Shown piece by piece: positions 8,681 through 17,358 of a DNA stretch of 64,000 nt; position 1 is the first letter of the stretch; each line of letters begins with the position of its first letter. The stretch spans positions 1 through 64,000 of the forward strand of contig NZ_SGIS01000012.1 of NCBI RefSeq assembly GCF_004208535.1, written 5' to 3'. The position numbers and the translations under genes are program-made. A model generated the notes under the pieces. It was given only the letters and a program-made list of their open reading frames with translations. It ran no database searches and was not told the origin of the DNA. Source of the DNA: Sphingomonas populi (GTDB lineage Bacteria; Pseudomonadota; Alphaproteobacteria; Sphingomonadales; Sphingomonadaceae).

Positions 8681-9151
8681 TCATTTCTTCGGTGTCTCGT
8701 CCTCGTTGATATAATCGACGAATTTTCCGACCAGCGAATCCCACAGTTCGAGGTTCTTGCGGAACAGCGTGGTGGACATCTGCTGATCCTCGAAGTTGAG
8801 GTCATACTCAATCGCGGCCTCGCCCTTACCGTCGGAATAGACCCGCGCGAAGCGGTGCTTCTGGGTCCACGCATTGGCGCGCTCGGCTGACAGCTTATTC
8901 GTCCAACCGGCATAGAACTGAAGGTCGCCGCAGGTGCTGCCCTTCTCGCAGCTCATGAAGAAGATTGTGTATCTATAACCCTGCGCGCCGCTGCGGATGA
9001 CCGGATCGCCGTCGCTGTCCTTGCTTAACTCGGCCTTGTATCCCGCGTCCTGCAGCGCCTTGACGACAGATTGCGGATCGGTCGATCGCACCTGTGCCTG
9101 CGAGGGTATCGGGGCCAGCAGCCCAAGGCCCATCATAACCGCCGTCTTCAT
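8681..9151 (-). CDS. YbjN domain-containing exported protein
   Basis: The product is 156 residues with a signal peptide (about residues 1-20, ending SQAQ). The body matches the YbjN fold pattern: a first helix (SVVKALQDAGYKAEL), a strand pair with a central Cys pair (SCEKGSTCGDLQFYAGW), an acidic strand (EAAIEYDLNF) and a C-terminal helix. YbjN-domain proteins resemble type III chaperones; the function of exported members is unknown. Monocistronic. Confidence 0.8.
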   Translation of the reverse strand: MKTAVMMGLGLLAPIPSQAQVRSTDPQSVVKALQDAGYKAELSKDSDGDPVIRSGAQGYRYTIFFMSCEKGSTCGDLQFYAGWTNKLSAERANAWTQKHRFARVYSDGKGEAAIEYDLNFEDQQMSTTLFRKNLELWDSLVGKFVDYINEDETPKK

Positions 9152-9434
9152 GTAGTCACCCGGTACGCCATTGCAGTGGCGTGCCCCGTAGGCAACGGTG
9201 GTCGAACTGCCAAGCCTCAGCGTTGCGCCAGTGTAAGCGTCCGGCAGATTCTCAGTCGAGAAGTCCTCTCTCCGCTTGCTGCGAAAACATCAGCGTCCAG
9301 ACTCTTCTCCACCAACGAAGGCGGGTGCACCATCGGATCCGCAGTATCCGGTATTGTTAGATGTCATTTTTGACATTTGGCTTCTGGCCGAATCTCAAGG
9401 TACAGAGAGCAATAAGACCTGCGAGAGGGGCGCG

Positions 9435-9761
9435 ATGCACGGACTTGTGAACGTCGTTTTCGTTGGTGCCCTGATCTTCTACATCGTGAGGCAGATTGGC
9501 AGGCGGCGCTCCATAAATCCGGCTCCCCTGCCCGAAGCTCGATCGACCATCGCGGCGGAGCCTGCCGGTCTTTATCAGCCCCCCGCCCCAACCCAACGGA
9601 AATTGCCCGCGCCCGTACAGAGGTCGGTTCCGCCCGCCACCTCGAGTGGCGGGACCCGTTACATTTTGGACGGCCGGCACGACGGCAAACGCCACGACAG
9701 GACCAAAGACATGCTTGAAATGATGTCTGGTCCCGGCATCTGCACGCCGGTTGACCGCTAA
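9435..9761 (+). CDS. Small single-pass membrane protein upstream of the SPFH gene
   Basis: The ATG at 9435 is preceded by GAGAGGGG. The product is 108 residues: one N-terminal helix (LVNVVFVGALIFYIVRQI), a basic stop-transfer RRR, a Pro/Ala-rich linker and a charged tail (GRHDGKRHDRTKDMLEMM). It lies 41 bases before the SPFH gene and is probably co-transcribed. A role as a membrane tether for the SPFH protein, which has no helix of its own, is inference from position. Confidence 0.6.
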   Translation: MHGLVNVVFVGALIFYIVRQIGRRRSINPAPLPEARSTIAAEPAGLYQPPAPTQRKLPAPVQRSVPPATSSGGTRYILDGRHDGKRHDRTKDMLEMMSGPGICTPVDR

Positions 9762-9802
9762 CGTTCGCTCGGAACAACCCTTTCGTCTTTGGAGGAACCC
9801 GT

Positions 9803-10639
9803 ATGGCACTCACCCGTCAGGTTATCAGCACGCTCCGCAACGATGGCACGGATGCACTCGGCACGCGCACCGTGGCGATGAAAGTGGGGGACGCGAGCAT
9901 AGTCTCGGGATCGTTACTCACCGTCGAGAGCAATCATTTCTGCGTTCTCAAGTCGCGCGGTGCGGTACTCAACGTCTACGATACCGGCCAGTACGCGCTC
10001 GAAACGCCGAACGCGCCCATCCTCGGCTCGATCGCGCAAGGGTTCTTCGGCGGTAATTCACCGTGGCAATATGAAGTCATCTACATCAACCGCTCGAAGC
10101 TGCTCGTCCGCAACGAAGGCGTCGCGACGTCCGCCGAGATGGCAGAGATGTCCTATGTCGTGGACTATTATATCCACATCGATTCCAAGGAAGAAGCGCT
10201 CGACCTCATAACCCACATGCCGTTTGCAGGCATTCAGATCGATACGGCTGAAATCGCCGAATATGCCGGACCCGCGATCGAACAGGCGATCAACCAAGTC
10301 ATCCAGGTAACCAAGATGGAGCACATAAACGAGCGCATCAACGACGTGCGCGAACTGGTCAAACAGCATCTCGGGGACTTCCTTGCCGTCTACGGCATCA
10401 TGCTGAACGACCTGAAGGTCCTCATCATGCCGCGGGACGAGCGGATGCGCGAGTTGATCTCGCTTCAGGCGATCGGACTCTCGCCCATCGAAGCGGTCCG
10501 GTATTACCTTGCCCTGAGGATGGCGGAGAAGGGGCTGGTCTCTGCGCCGAATGCGGCGGCAGGGTTGCCCTTCAACATCGGTGCGCCGGCGACAGGCATC
10601 ATGCCACTCGGCGACGTCACAGGAACCGCGCCGCGATGA
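9803..10639 (+). CDS. SPFH / band-7 domain protein
   Basis: The product is 278 residues, preceded by GGAGGA at 9791. The SPFH beta-rich core covers about residues 25-160 (VESNHFCVLKSRGAVLNVYD, NSPWQYEVIYINRSKLLVR, MSYVVDYYIHIDS). A long helix follows (AEIAEYAGPAIEQAINQVIQ onward to about residue 230), then a Gly/Pro/Ala-rich tail. There is no signal peptide or membrane helix, so attachment would need a partner or acylation. SPFH proteins build ring or cage assemblies on membranes. The next gene starts within its stop codon (ATGA). Confidence 0.8.
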   Translation: MALTRQVISTLRNDGTDALGTRTVAMKVGDASIVSGSLLTVESNHFCVLKSRGAVLNVYDTGQYALETPNAPILGSIAQGFFGGNSPWQYEVIYINRSKLLVRNEGVATSAEMAEMSYVVDYYIHIDSKEEALDLITHMPFAGIQIDTAEIAEYAGPAIEQAINQVIQVTKMEHINERINDVRELVKQHLGDFLAVYGIMLNDLKVLIMPRDERMRELISLQAIGLSPIEAVRYYLALRMAEKGLVSAPNAAAGLPFNIGAPATGIMPLGDVTGTAPR

Positions 10640-11172
10640 GCGGTTTTTACGACGTCGGCGCGCTCGGCCAAATCGCTGTCACCCTCTTCCACGGCTATGG
10701 TTACAATTTCTACCGGGAAGAGAACCAGCTACGCGCCGACGACCAAAAGGTACGGACGCTGGTGTGCGAATTGCTGGCCGGCGCGCACCAGGCGATATCA
10801 GCCGCCGAGGGCACGTTTCGACGAGAGCGTATCCCCGCGCCGACGCGCGATATGCCCTTTCCCCCATCCGATATTGTGGCCGATGCGAAGCGGCTGGAAG
10901 AACTCGGCAAGGCGATTGATGCGGTCGAGGGACAGGTTCGCCACGCGCCCGTTCCCGAGAACGACCGTATGACACAGCGGTATCGGGAGGAGGCGGCGAC
11001 GCTGCTCGCGCTGGTCGAGCAGGACAAACTGCTGGTCGGCCGGGCGCAAATGCTGCGCACGACCGTTACTGGCAAGACGCCGGACGAAATCCTCGCGGCG
11101 CGGGAAGACATTAAGCGGGGTATCGCCGCCATCACCGAAAGTCTGGCAGCGCGTCGTCTCATGACAATCTAG
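10636..11172 (+). CDS. Helical protein of unknown function coupled to the SPFH gene
   Basis: The product is 178 residues and its ATG overlaps the SPFH stop by 4 bases. The sequence is rich in Arg, Glu and Ala and predicted almost entirely helical, with a likely coiled coil from about residue 80 to the end (ADAKRLEELGKAIDAVEGQV, TLLALVEQDKLLVGRAQML). It has no membrane segment. Stoichiometric co-expression with the SPFH protein is implied by the overlap. No family is recognised. Confidence 0.65.
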   Translation: MSGFYDVGALGQIAVTLFHGYGYNFYREENQLRADDQKVRTLVCELLAGAHQAISAAEGTFRRERIPAPTRDMPFPPSDIVADAKRLEELGKAIDAVEGQVRHAPVPENDRMTQRYREEAATLLALVEQDKLLVGRAQMLRTTVTGKTPDEILAAREDIKRGIAAITESLAARRLMTI

Positions 11173-11205
11173 TCACACAGCCGGAATCGGCTTGTCGCTC
11201 GCAAT

Positions 11206-12222
11206 ATGGATCGGCATCCTATGACGATGACGACCCCAGCAGGAGAGCCCGCCAGCCCGGTGATTTTCGCGCGCGCCATAGCTGCGGACGGTATGACCCG
11301 TCACATGGCGTGGGGTGAGGTCATCGGCTGGAGGCCGAGCCTGCCCGGTGACCTGCTTTGGGTTCACCTCGATCGCAACGCTCCTGGCGTGGGCGAGTGG
11401 TTGCGCAACGATCTGGGCCTTTCCGGCGCGACGATCGACGCGATCACCTCCAACCAAAACCGACCGCGCGCGTTCCGGGATGGAAATGCGCTCGCCACCA
11501 TTTTACGCGGTGTTAACAGCAGTGACGATGGCGATGCTGACGATCTCGTCGCGTTGCAGATCTGGGCCAATGAATCCCACGTTGTCACGCTGCGCCGTCG
11601 TCGGCTGGAGGCACCCAAGGACGTCCTCGCCGAGATCGAGGCCGGCGCTGGCAACATTACCGTCGGCGATCTGGTGACGCGACTGGTGGAGCGCACGGTC
11701 TCACACATAGGCGACGTCATCATCGACATGAACGACCGGATCGACCAACTGGAAGAACGTTGCCGAGGCACCAGAGTCGATGACGTTCTGACGGCGATCT
11801 CCGATATTCGCCGCAAATGCCTGTCGCTCAAGCGCCACATGTCACCGCAGCACGATGCACTTATCCAGATCGCCCGCAATGCACCGGACTGGCTCAGCGC
11901 CGACAACCGCGAGGCTATCCGCGAGACGATTGATCAACTGCATCATTATCTGGAAGATATCGACGTCACCAAGGAAAGCGCGCTGGTGCTGCAGGACGAC
12001 CTCAACAACCGGGCGGCTGCAGAGACCAACAAGACTTCCTACCTGCTCTCCATCGTTGCCGCGATCTTTCTGCCGCTGGGTTTTCTGACCGGTGTGCTCG
12101 GCATGAACGTCGGCGGGATGCCGGGACTGACCGATCCGCATGCCTTTTGGGCCACCTGCGGTTTCATGGCCGCGCTGGCGATCACGCAGTTGGTCATATT
12201 TCGAAGACTGCGCTGGCTATAG
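11206..12222 (+). CDS. CorA/ZntB-type divalent cation transporter
   Basis: The product is 338 residues: an N-terminal cytosolic alpha/beta domain, a long helical stalk (about 160-280) and two C-terminal transmembrane helices (about 283-303 and 315-335). The GMN signature at residues 299-301 is followed by VGGMPG, the ZntB-like form rather than the CorA GMNFxxMPE form. ZntB members carry zinc; the ion is not proved here. The start at 11206 is weakly supported and ATGs at 11221 and 11227 are alternatives. It follows the SPFH pair by 33 bases and may belong to the same unit. Confidence 0.85.
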   Translation: MDRHPMTMTTPAGEPASPVIFARAIAADGMTRHMAWGEVIGWRPSLPGDLLWVHLDRNAPGVGEWLRNDLGLSGATIDAITSNQNRPRAFRDGNALATILRGVNSSDDGDADDLVALQIWANESHVVTLRRRRLEAPKDVLAEIEAGAGNITVGDLVTRLVERTVSHIGDVIIDMNDRIDQLEERCRGTRVDDVLTAISDIRRKCLSLKRHMSPQHDALIQIARNAPDWLSADNREAIRETIDQLHHYLEDIDVTKESALVLQDDLNNRAAAETNKTSYLLSIVAAIFLPLGFLTGVLGMNVGGMPGLTDPHAFWATCGFMAALAITQLVIFRRLRWL

Positions 12223-13065
12223 GCTGGTTCTTGCGGGCAGATCGCTCCGAAGAGTCGGTGCGCTGGCCGTGCGTGACCGACATCGGCACGCCGGACAAAG
12301 TGACCCGCGATAGCGCGCCGCCGGGTTGGGCGTGAATCGGCGCCGACGCGGAACCACATATCTGCGCGATGTAACCATTTGATACAGTTTAAGAACTCGG
12401 ATATTGGCAGGGTCCCAATCGGCGCTGATTGGACCTATAGCCTTGTGCTTTTATGTTTCATTCTCAGTAACTTGGCCTAATTAGAAAGGGGCATCGCTTC
12501 GGCGCCGATCCACACCCTCAACAGCCATGACTCTCGTGTATTCACCAATCGCTGTCTCTCGGGGTCGTAAAATGGTAAGTTCCTCTCCGTTGAAGGAACT
12601 CCACAGTCGGCCGGCGACGCCGCCCCCGCCGAAAGTCTCACAAATACTACACTACATCACCCCAAGCGACCCTCCCGCGGAGCGGGTTCGTGCTCTGGTC
12701 GACAGCAGCCCGCGAATCTCGAGCTTTTTGGGTCGTCTGGCAAAGGTTCGAGTCCGACTTTTTGAGGGTGGACCTTGCATGGACCACGTCGCGTAGGCCG
12801 AAAAGAACATCGTTATATATCAACGTGATAGAAAGCAGTTTCGAGTCCTGTAAGCGCACCACAACACATTGAGAACATTGTAGAAAACCGCAGAAATCTG
12901 CGGTATATTGCCTCCTGTTGGCGCCACAAATTCTCGCTTTCCCCGCTAAGGCTCGCTCAAAATGGGCCACGAATCGGGCGGCCACGAGCAGGTCAGCAGG
13001 CGCGGCCCCATGCTCACAAGTGTGCAGATTCAAGCGCTCACCCCCCGAGCGCCCCTTCAACTATC
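12223..13065. other. Long non-coding stretch with decayed sequence
   Basis: I find no gene with a ribosome-binding site and protein-like content here. Visible structure: a 7-bp hairpin AGTTCCT/AGGAACT at 12578-12600 and an 8-bp hairpin ACCGCAGA/TCTGCGGT at 12887-12904. The stretch is locally lower in GC than the genes beside it. With the transposase tail that follows, it looks like an old insertion scar. Confidence 0.5.
12887..12904. repeat. 8-bp perfect inverted repeat with AA loop
   Basis: ACCGCAGA, AA, TCTGCGGT form an exact hairpin. A short AT-rich run (TATATTG) follows on the plus strand, not a clean T-tract. Function unknown. Confidence 0.55.
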
Positions 13066-13197
13066 TGGAAGACGTGGAGCAGCTATCACCGTCGCAGTCT
13101 CGTCGAGACCAAAATGCGCTGCTTTAACCGCGTGATGGGAGACGCGCTCGTTCGGGCAGCCAATTCCTTTCGGTCATGCCTTGCCAGCGGCATGTGA
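13066..13197 (+). pseudogene. IS5-type transposase, C-terminal relic
   Basis: The frame WKTWSSYHRRSLVETKMRCF, then NRVMGDALVRAA to TGA at 13195 matches the conserved C-terminal block of IS5-family DDE transposases (YHRRSLVETKM..K.LG..L.AR, from memory; the Glu of VETKM is the catalytic E). No catalytic aspartates, no start and no flanking inverted repeats are present. It ends 39 bases before the hydrolase gene. Confidence 0.6.
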
Positions 13198-13205
13198 AGC
13201 TGCAA

Positions 13206-13227
13206 CTGTATTGTATTACTAATACAG
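13206..13227. promoter_or_regulatory. Palindrome upstream of the alpha/beta hydrolase gene
   Basis: CTGTATT (13206-13212) and AATACAG (13221-13227) are exact inverted repeats spaced by 8 bases and end 9 bases before the ATG at 13237. The position suits a repressor operator. No matching regulator gene is adjacent. Confidence 0.3.
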
Positions 13228-13236
13228 AAGCGGACG

Positions 13237-14559
13237 ATGCTGACATCCCTGATCGCGGCACTCGTCGCTGCTCTACCTGCTGGCGCACCGCCACTGGACG
13301 CCATTCCGCAAACGCGGTTGGATGCAAGCCTGCGTTGCCTGTTGGGGTCTTACCGCCTTCCGGCGGGGAAATCGGTGACGATCACCGGCGTCGGCGGACA
13401 ACCTCGGGGGCTGCAATACACCCTGTCCAACGGCCAGTTCGGACCGTTGCGGGAGGACGCCGACGCCACATACACGGCGGGGACGCTCACCATCCGCTTC
13501 GCGCCGTGCGGGACCGGCACCATCAGGGTAACTCAGGATAAACTCGCCGAGCACGGTATCCGCCTCGACCTCATCGAGAAGAACACGACCTTCACGAGCG
13601 ACGGCATCACGCTGCATGGCAAGCTGGTCCTGCCCGCCGATGGCCGCGCGACATCGGCGGCGGTGTGGATCGAAGGCTCGAACAACGATCCCTCGACCGA
13701 CGATGCCATATGGCAATATGAACTCGCCCGCCGGGGCATCGCCGTCTTCGTCTACGACAAGCGCGGGACCGGCGCCTCCGCCGGAGCGCTGTCATCCGAT
13801 TTTCATGCGCGCGCGCGTGATACGGCGGCGGCGGTCAGAACCGTGCGGAGGCTTGCGCCGGGCATCCGGCAGGTCGGGGTGATCGGCGGCAGTCAGGGCG
13901 GCTGGGTCGCGCCGCTCACCGCGACCTTGGTCCGCGTTGATTTCGTCATTGCCGCATATGCGATGGCGGAAGGTCCGATCGCGCAGGATCGCGAACTGGT
14001 CGAGCAACACCTCCGGCAGGCGGGGTTCGACGACGCCGCAGTGGCTGCGGCCGGAAACCTGACCGCTATCACCGAACGGATCGTGCGTTCGAACATGCGA
14101 GACGGTTTTGCGGAGCTTGACGCTTTCAAAGCGAAACATGCCGATGCGCCGTGGCTCAAGGCGATCCAGCCACGCTCGTACACGGGATTGTTCCTGAAAC
14201 TTTCCACCGCCGAAATCCGGTCTGCCGGGCCGACGCTCGCCCAGGGTCTGACGTTCGATTATGAGCCGGAGCCGGTCATCGCGACGATCAAGCCGCGCCA
14301 GCTCTGGCTGCTCGGCGGCAGCGATCGTCAGGCGCCGAACGCCGCCACGCAAGCGATCCTTCGCCGCCTGCGGCTCCGGCGTCCGGGCATCGCCGTCGTG
14401 GTGTTTCCCAAAGCCGACCACGGATTGATCGAACGGACCAAAGCCGCCGAGGGTATGGCGACGGCCTATGCCGCGCAGTCATTCGAGGTGGCTGCGGACT
14501 GGATCAACAACCGGAAGCTTCCGATGATCGGCACATTCATCGTCATGCCAGCACCCTAA
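13237..14559 (+). CDS. Exported alpha/beta hydrolase
   Basis: The product is 440 residues. A short signal-like N-terminus (about residues 1-17) and a beta-rich N-terminal region (to about 120) precede an alpha/beta-hydrolase domain. The nucleophile elbow is GGSQGG with Ser219. HG-type oxyanion residues are replaced by EGSNND near residue 150. The catalytic His is probably His395 in KADHGLIE. The strand motif FVYDKRGTGAS is typical. Esterase or peptidase-like activity is inferred; the substrate is unknown. It is transcribed alone and convergent with the ArsB-like gene. Confidence 0.75.
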   Translation: MLTSLIAALVAALPAGAPPLDAIPQTRLDASLRCLLGSYRLPAGKSVTITGVGGQPRGLQYTLSNGQFGPLREDADATYTAGTLTIRFAPCGTGTIRVTQDKLAEHGIRLDLIEKNTTFTSDGITLHGKLVLPADGRATSAAVWIEGSNNDPSTDDAIWQYELARRGIAVFVYDKRGTGASAGALSSDFHARARDTAAAVRTVRRLAPGIRQVGVIGGSQGGWVAPLTATLVRVDFVIAAYAMAEGPIAQDRELVEQHLRQAGFDDAAVAAAGNLTAITERIVRSNMRDGFAELDAFKAKHADAPWLKAIQPRSYTGLFLKLSTAEIRSAGPTLAQGLTFDYEPEPVIATIKPRQLWLLGGSDRQAPNAATQAILRRLRLRRPGIAVVVFPKADHGLIERTKAAEGMATAYAAQSFEVAADWINNRKLPMIGTFIVMPAP

Positions 14560-14583
14560 TGCGCGGGCCGACACATTCCCGCT

Positions 14584-15831
14584 TCAGCCGAGCGCCAGCC
14601 GAGCGCCGAGCGCCGCGACCAGCGCCAGCGGCATCGCCACCGCGCCGATCTTGAGGAAAGCGAGGAACCCGACGTCCTCGCCCTCGCGCCGGATCGCCTG
14701 AAGCCACAGGATCGTCGCGAGCGATCCGGTCACCGACAGATTGGGGCCGAGATCGACGCCGATCAGCAAGGCATCCGTAACGAGGCGCGAGGGATGCGCC
14801 TGCGCCACCGCCGTGCTGGCGATCAGCCCGGCCGGCAGGTTGTTCATCAGGTTCGAGACGAACGCCAGGATCGTGCCCGATGCCGCCGCGACCCCGCGCG
14901 GATCTCCTGTGGCACTGCGCAGCGCATCGGCGACCAGCCCGATCACGCCGGTACGATCGAGCGCCTCGACCAGCACGAACAGCCCGGCGACCAAAGGCAA
15001 CACGCCCCATGATACGCCCCGCACGAGGATCATCGGCGATCGGCGGGCGAGCGCCGACACGCCCGCCGCCGTAGCGATGCCGGCAAGCGCGGTGGGCAGG
15101 CCGAGCGGCCGGTCGAGCGCGGAGATCGTGACGAGCAGCGCCGCCGCCAGCAGGATGCCGATCGCGGCCACTTTCCCGCCGGTCGACAGCGCCGGCCGCG
15201 CCACGTCGCTCTCGCAGTCGCCGGTGAGCCGCTTGCGCTCGACCAGACGCAGCACCACGAACGTCACCGCGATCGACGCGAGCGACGGCAGCGCGAACGA
15301 TCGCATCCATTGCCCGAGCGGCGGCATGTGCCCGCCATAGAGGACGAGGTTGGCAGGGTTGGAGATCGGCAGCACGAAGCTCGCGGCGTTGGCGATCAGC
15401 GCACAGGCGAACAGCAAAGGCAGCGGGTCCGCCTTCGCCTTTCTGGCGGCGGCGAACACGGCGGGGGTCAGCACCACCGCCGTCGCATCGTTCGACATGA
15501 AGGTCGTGACGATGATGCCGGTCGCATAGACCAAAGCGAACAGCCGCGCGCGAGAGCGCCCGGCATGGTTGACCGCCGTCGCCGCCACCCAGTCGAACAC
15601 GCCATGTTCGCGCGCGGCTTCGCTCAAAAGCATCATGCCGATCAGGAACAGATAGACGTCGAGGCCTTTGGCGATGGCGGCACCGGCGGCGGCGAGCGGC
15701 ATCAGCCCGAGCAGGATCAGCAGCAGCGCGCCCGCCACGGCCCAGATCCACTCGGGCCAGCGCATCGGGCGACCGATCACGCCGGCGGTGGAAAGCCCGG
15801 CGACCACCCAGGTGACGTATGTTCCTACCAT
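14584..15831 (-). CDS. ArsB-type (ion transporter superfamily) permease
   Basis: The product is 415 residues with about 11-12 hydrophobic segments. Diagnostic stretches are LLSEAAREHGVFDW, TTFMSNDATAVVLTP, SNPANLVLYGG and DLGPNLSVTGSLATILWLQA, which match the ArsB arsenite-efflux permease family. No arsR, arsC or arsA gene accompanies it, so an arsenical substrate is not certain. It lies 31 bases downstream of the MFS gene on the same strand and the two probably form one unit. Confidence 0.75.
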   Translation of the reverse strand: MVGTYVTWVVAGLSTAGVIGRPMRWPEWIWAVAGALLLILLGLMPLAAAGAAIAKGLDVYLFLIGMMLLSEAAREHGVFDWVAATAVNHAGRSRARLFALVYATGIIVTTFMSNDATAVVLTPAVFAAARKAKADPLPLLFACALIANAASFVLPISNPANLVLYGGHMPPLGQWMRSFALPSLASIAVTFVVLRLVERKRLTGDCESDVARPALSTGGKVAAIGILLAAALLVTISALDRPLGLPTALAGIATAAGVSALARRSPMILVRGVSWGVLPLVAGLFVLVEALDRTGVIGLVADALRSATGDPRGVAAASGTILAFVSNLMNNLPAGLIASTAVAQAHPSRLVTDALLIGVDLGPNLSVTGSLATILWLQAIRREGEDVGFLAFLKIGAVAMPLALVAALGARLALG

Positions 15832-15862
15832 CCGCCACCGCCGCCGTTCATTTCTGGAACAC

Positions 15863-17146
15863 TCATCGCGTCGTGTCCGCGCGCGTGCCCGAGCAGGCAG
15901 GCCGCAGCGTGCCCGCGAAACCCAGCCACAAGGCCAGACTTACGAACGCGAAGCTGCCAAGGACGAAGAACGCGACGTGATAGCCGAGAAGCTGCGCGAG
16001 CCATCCGCCGATCGCGGGCGACAGGCTCGCGCCCAGGCCCTGCACGGTCATCACCGCGCCCTGCCCCACGTTCACCCGGCCCGTACCGTCGAGCAGACAG
16101 GCGACGAGGCCGGGCACGGCGACGCTTTGCAGGCCAGCGCCGATCCCGTCGAGCGCCTGAACCGGCCACACGCCCCAATGTTCGATGAACGATCCCGCGA
16201 GGAACCCGCGCAGCGGCAGCGCCGCGAACGAGATCAACAGCACCAGCCAATAGCCGCGCCCGGCGGCGACCTTCATCGCGACGAGGCTGGCGACGATCAT
16301 CACCGCCTGCGCGACCACCACCGTCGTCGCGGTGAACATCGCCGCATTGCCCTTGCCCGCGCCGACCACCGCCATGCCGTACAGCGGCAGCATCGCGCCA
16401 TTGCCAAGATGAAAGCAGGCGAGCGCGGCGGCGAGGATCAGCATCGGTTTGTGCTGGAGCAGGGCCTTGAAGCCTTCGGCTTGCCCGCCCTCCGCATCGT
16501 CGCCGTCCTGCGCCTTTTCCAGCCCGCGCGCCGCGCGGTGATCGATTGCGCGTTCGGGGATCGACAGCACGGTGATGATCGCGAGCACGCCGAAAACCGC
16601 CGCAAGGTAGAAGATCGCCGGCATCCCGTATTTCCAGCCGAGCCAGCCGGACAATCCCGCGCCGACCATGTTGCCGGCGTGGTTCCACGCCTGGTTGCGG
16701 CCGTTCTGCGCGTTGAAACCCTTCTGGCGGACCACACCCAGCGTCATGCCGGTAACGGCGGGGCCGATCGCCGCGCCGGCGATCGCGGTCGCCACCTGGC
16801 TCACCGTCACCACCGCCCAGCTATGCGACCACAGGATCAGGAACGATGCCAGCACCGTGCAGATGCCGGTGATGACGACGACCCAGCGCTTCTTCTCGGT
16901 ATGATCGATGAAGGCTCCCGCCGGAACAGTCATCACCATGCCGGCGACGCCGCCGATCGTCATCACCGTGCCGATCGGTCCGGTCGCCCAGCCGCGCTGC
17001 TGGAGGAACACGCCGAGGAACGGGCCGATCCCGGCCTGCATGTCCGCCATGAAGAAATTGAGCGCCTGAAGCGCCCCGGTCGCGCGCTTCCGATCCGCAT
17101 CCGCACTGCCGGAGGGCGGGGTTCGGGAAATGGCTGTCGCCGTCAT
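15863..17146 (-). CDS. Major facilitator superfamily transporter
   Basis: The product is 427 residues with 12 predicted membrane segments in two halves. They are joined by a charged central loop at about residues 200-230 (EKAQDGDDAEGGQAEG). The loop between helices 2 and 3 (GAFIDHTEKKRW) fits the MFS signature D-x-x-x-K/R-R. The start at 17146 has GGGGGTAGAG upstream. Substrate unknown; pairing with the ArsB-like permease hints at metalloid or drug efflux but is not proof. Confidence 0.85.
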   Translation of the reverse strand: MTATAISRTPPSGSADADRKRATGALQALNFFMADMQAGIGPFLGVFLQQRGWATGPIGTVMTIGGVAGMVMTVPAGAFIDHTEKKRWVVVITGICTVLASFLILWSHSWAVVTVSQVATAIAGAAIGPAVTGMTLGVVRQKGFNAQNGRNQAWNHAGNMVGAGLSGWLGWKYGMPAIFYLAAVFGVLAIITVLSIPERAIDHRAARGLEKAQDGDDAEGGQAEGFKALLQHKPMLILAAALACFHLGNGAMLPLYGMAVVGAGKGNAAMFTATTVVVAQAVMIVASLVAMKVAAGRGYWLVLLISFAALPLRGFLAGSFIEHWGVWPVQALDGIGAGLQSVAVPGLVACLLDGTGRVNVGQGAVMTVQGLGASLSPAIGGWLAQLLGYHVAFFVLGSFAFVSLALWLGFAGTLRPACSGTRADTTR

Positions 17147-17358
17147 GGATCTCTACCCCCTGCTGGTCAGCGCCCAACTCCGTATACGGGCGAAGTATCC
17201 GGGCCGAACTTGATCTGGATCGGTTTTTTTGGCGGTGTCCAGGATGCGACCGCCGGTCGGCACGGCGGCGGCGCACCGCCGAACGCGTAGCTATTCCCGC
17301 GACAGATGTGCGGAAACGCAGTACGGGAACGCTAACAATACAATCAGGAGCGGGTGGC

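Noticed and set aside
12745..12755. GGTTCGAGTCC, which looks like a tRNA T-arm
   Set aside because: The flanking bases do not form the T stem and no acceptor, D or anticodon arms can be paired around it.
15668..17290. Plus-strand open frame of about 540 codons across the MFS gene
   Set aside because: It has no start signal or recognisable fold and is opposite a transporter with regular helices.
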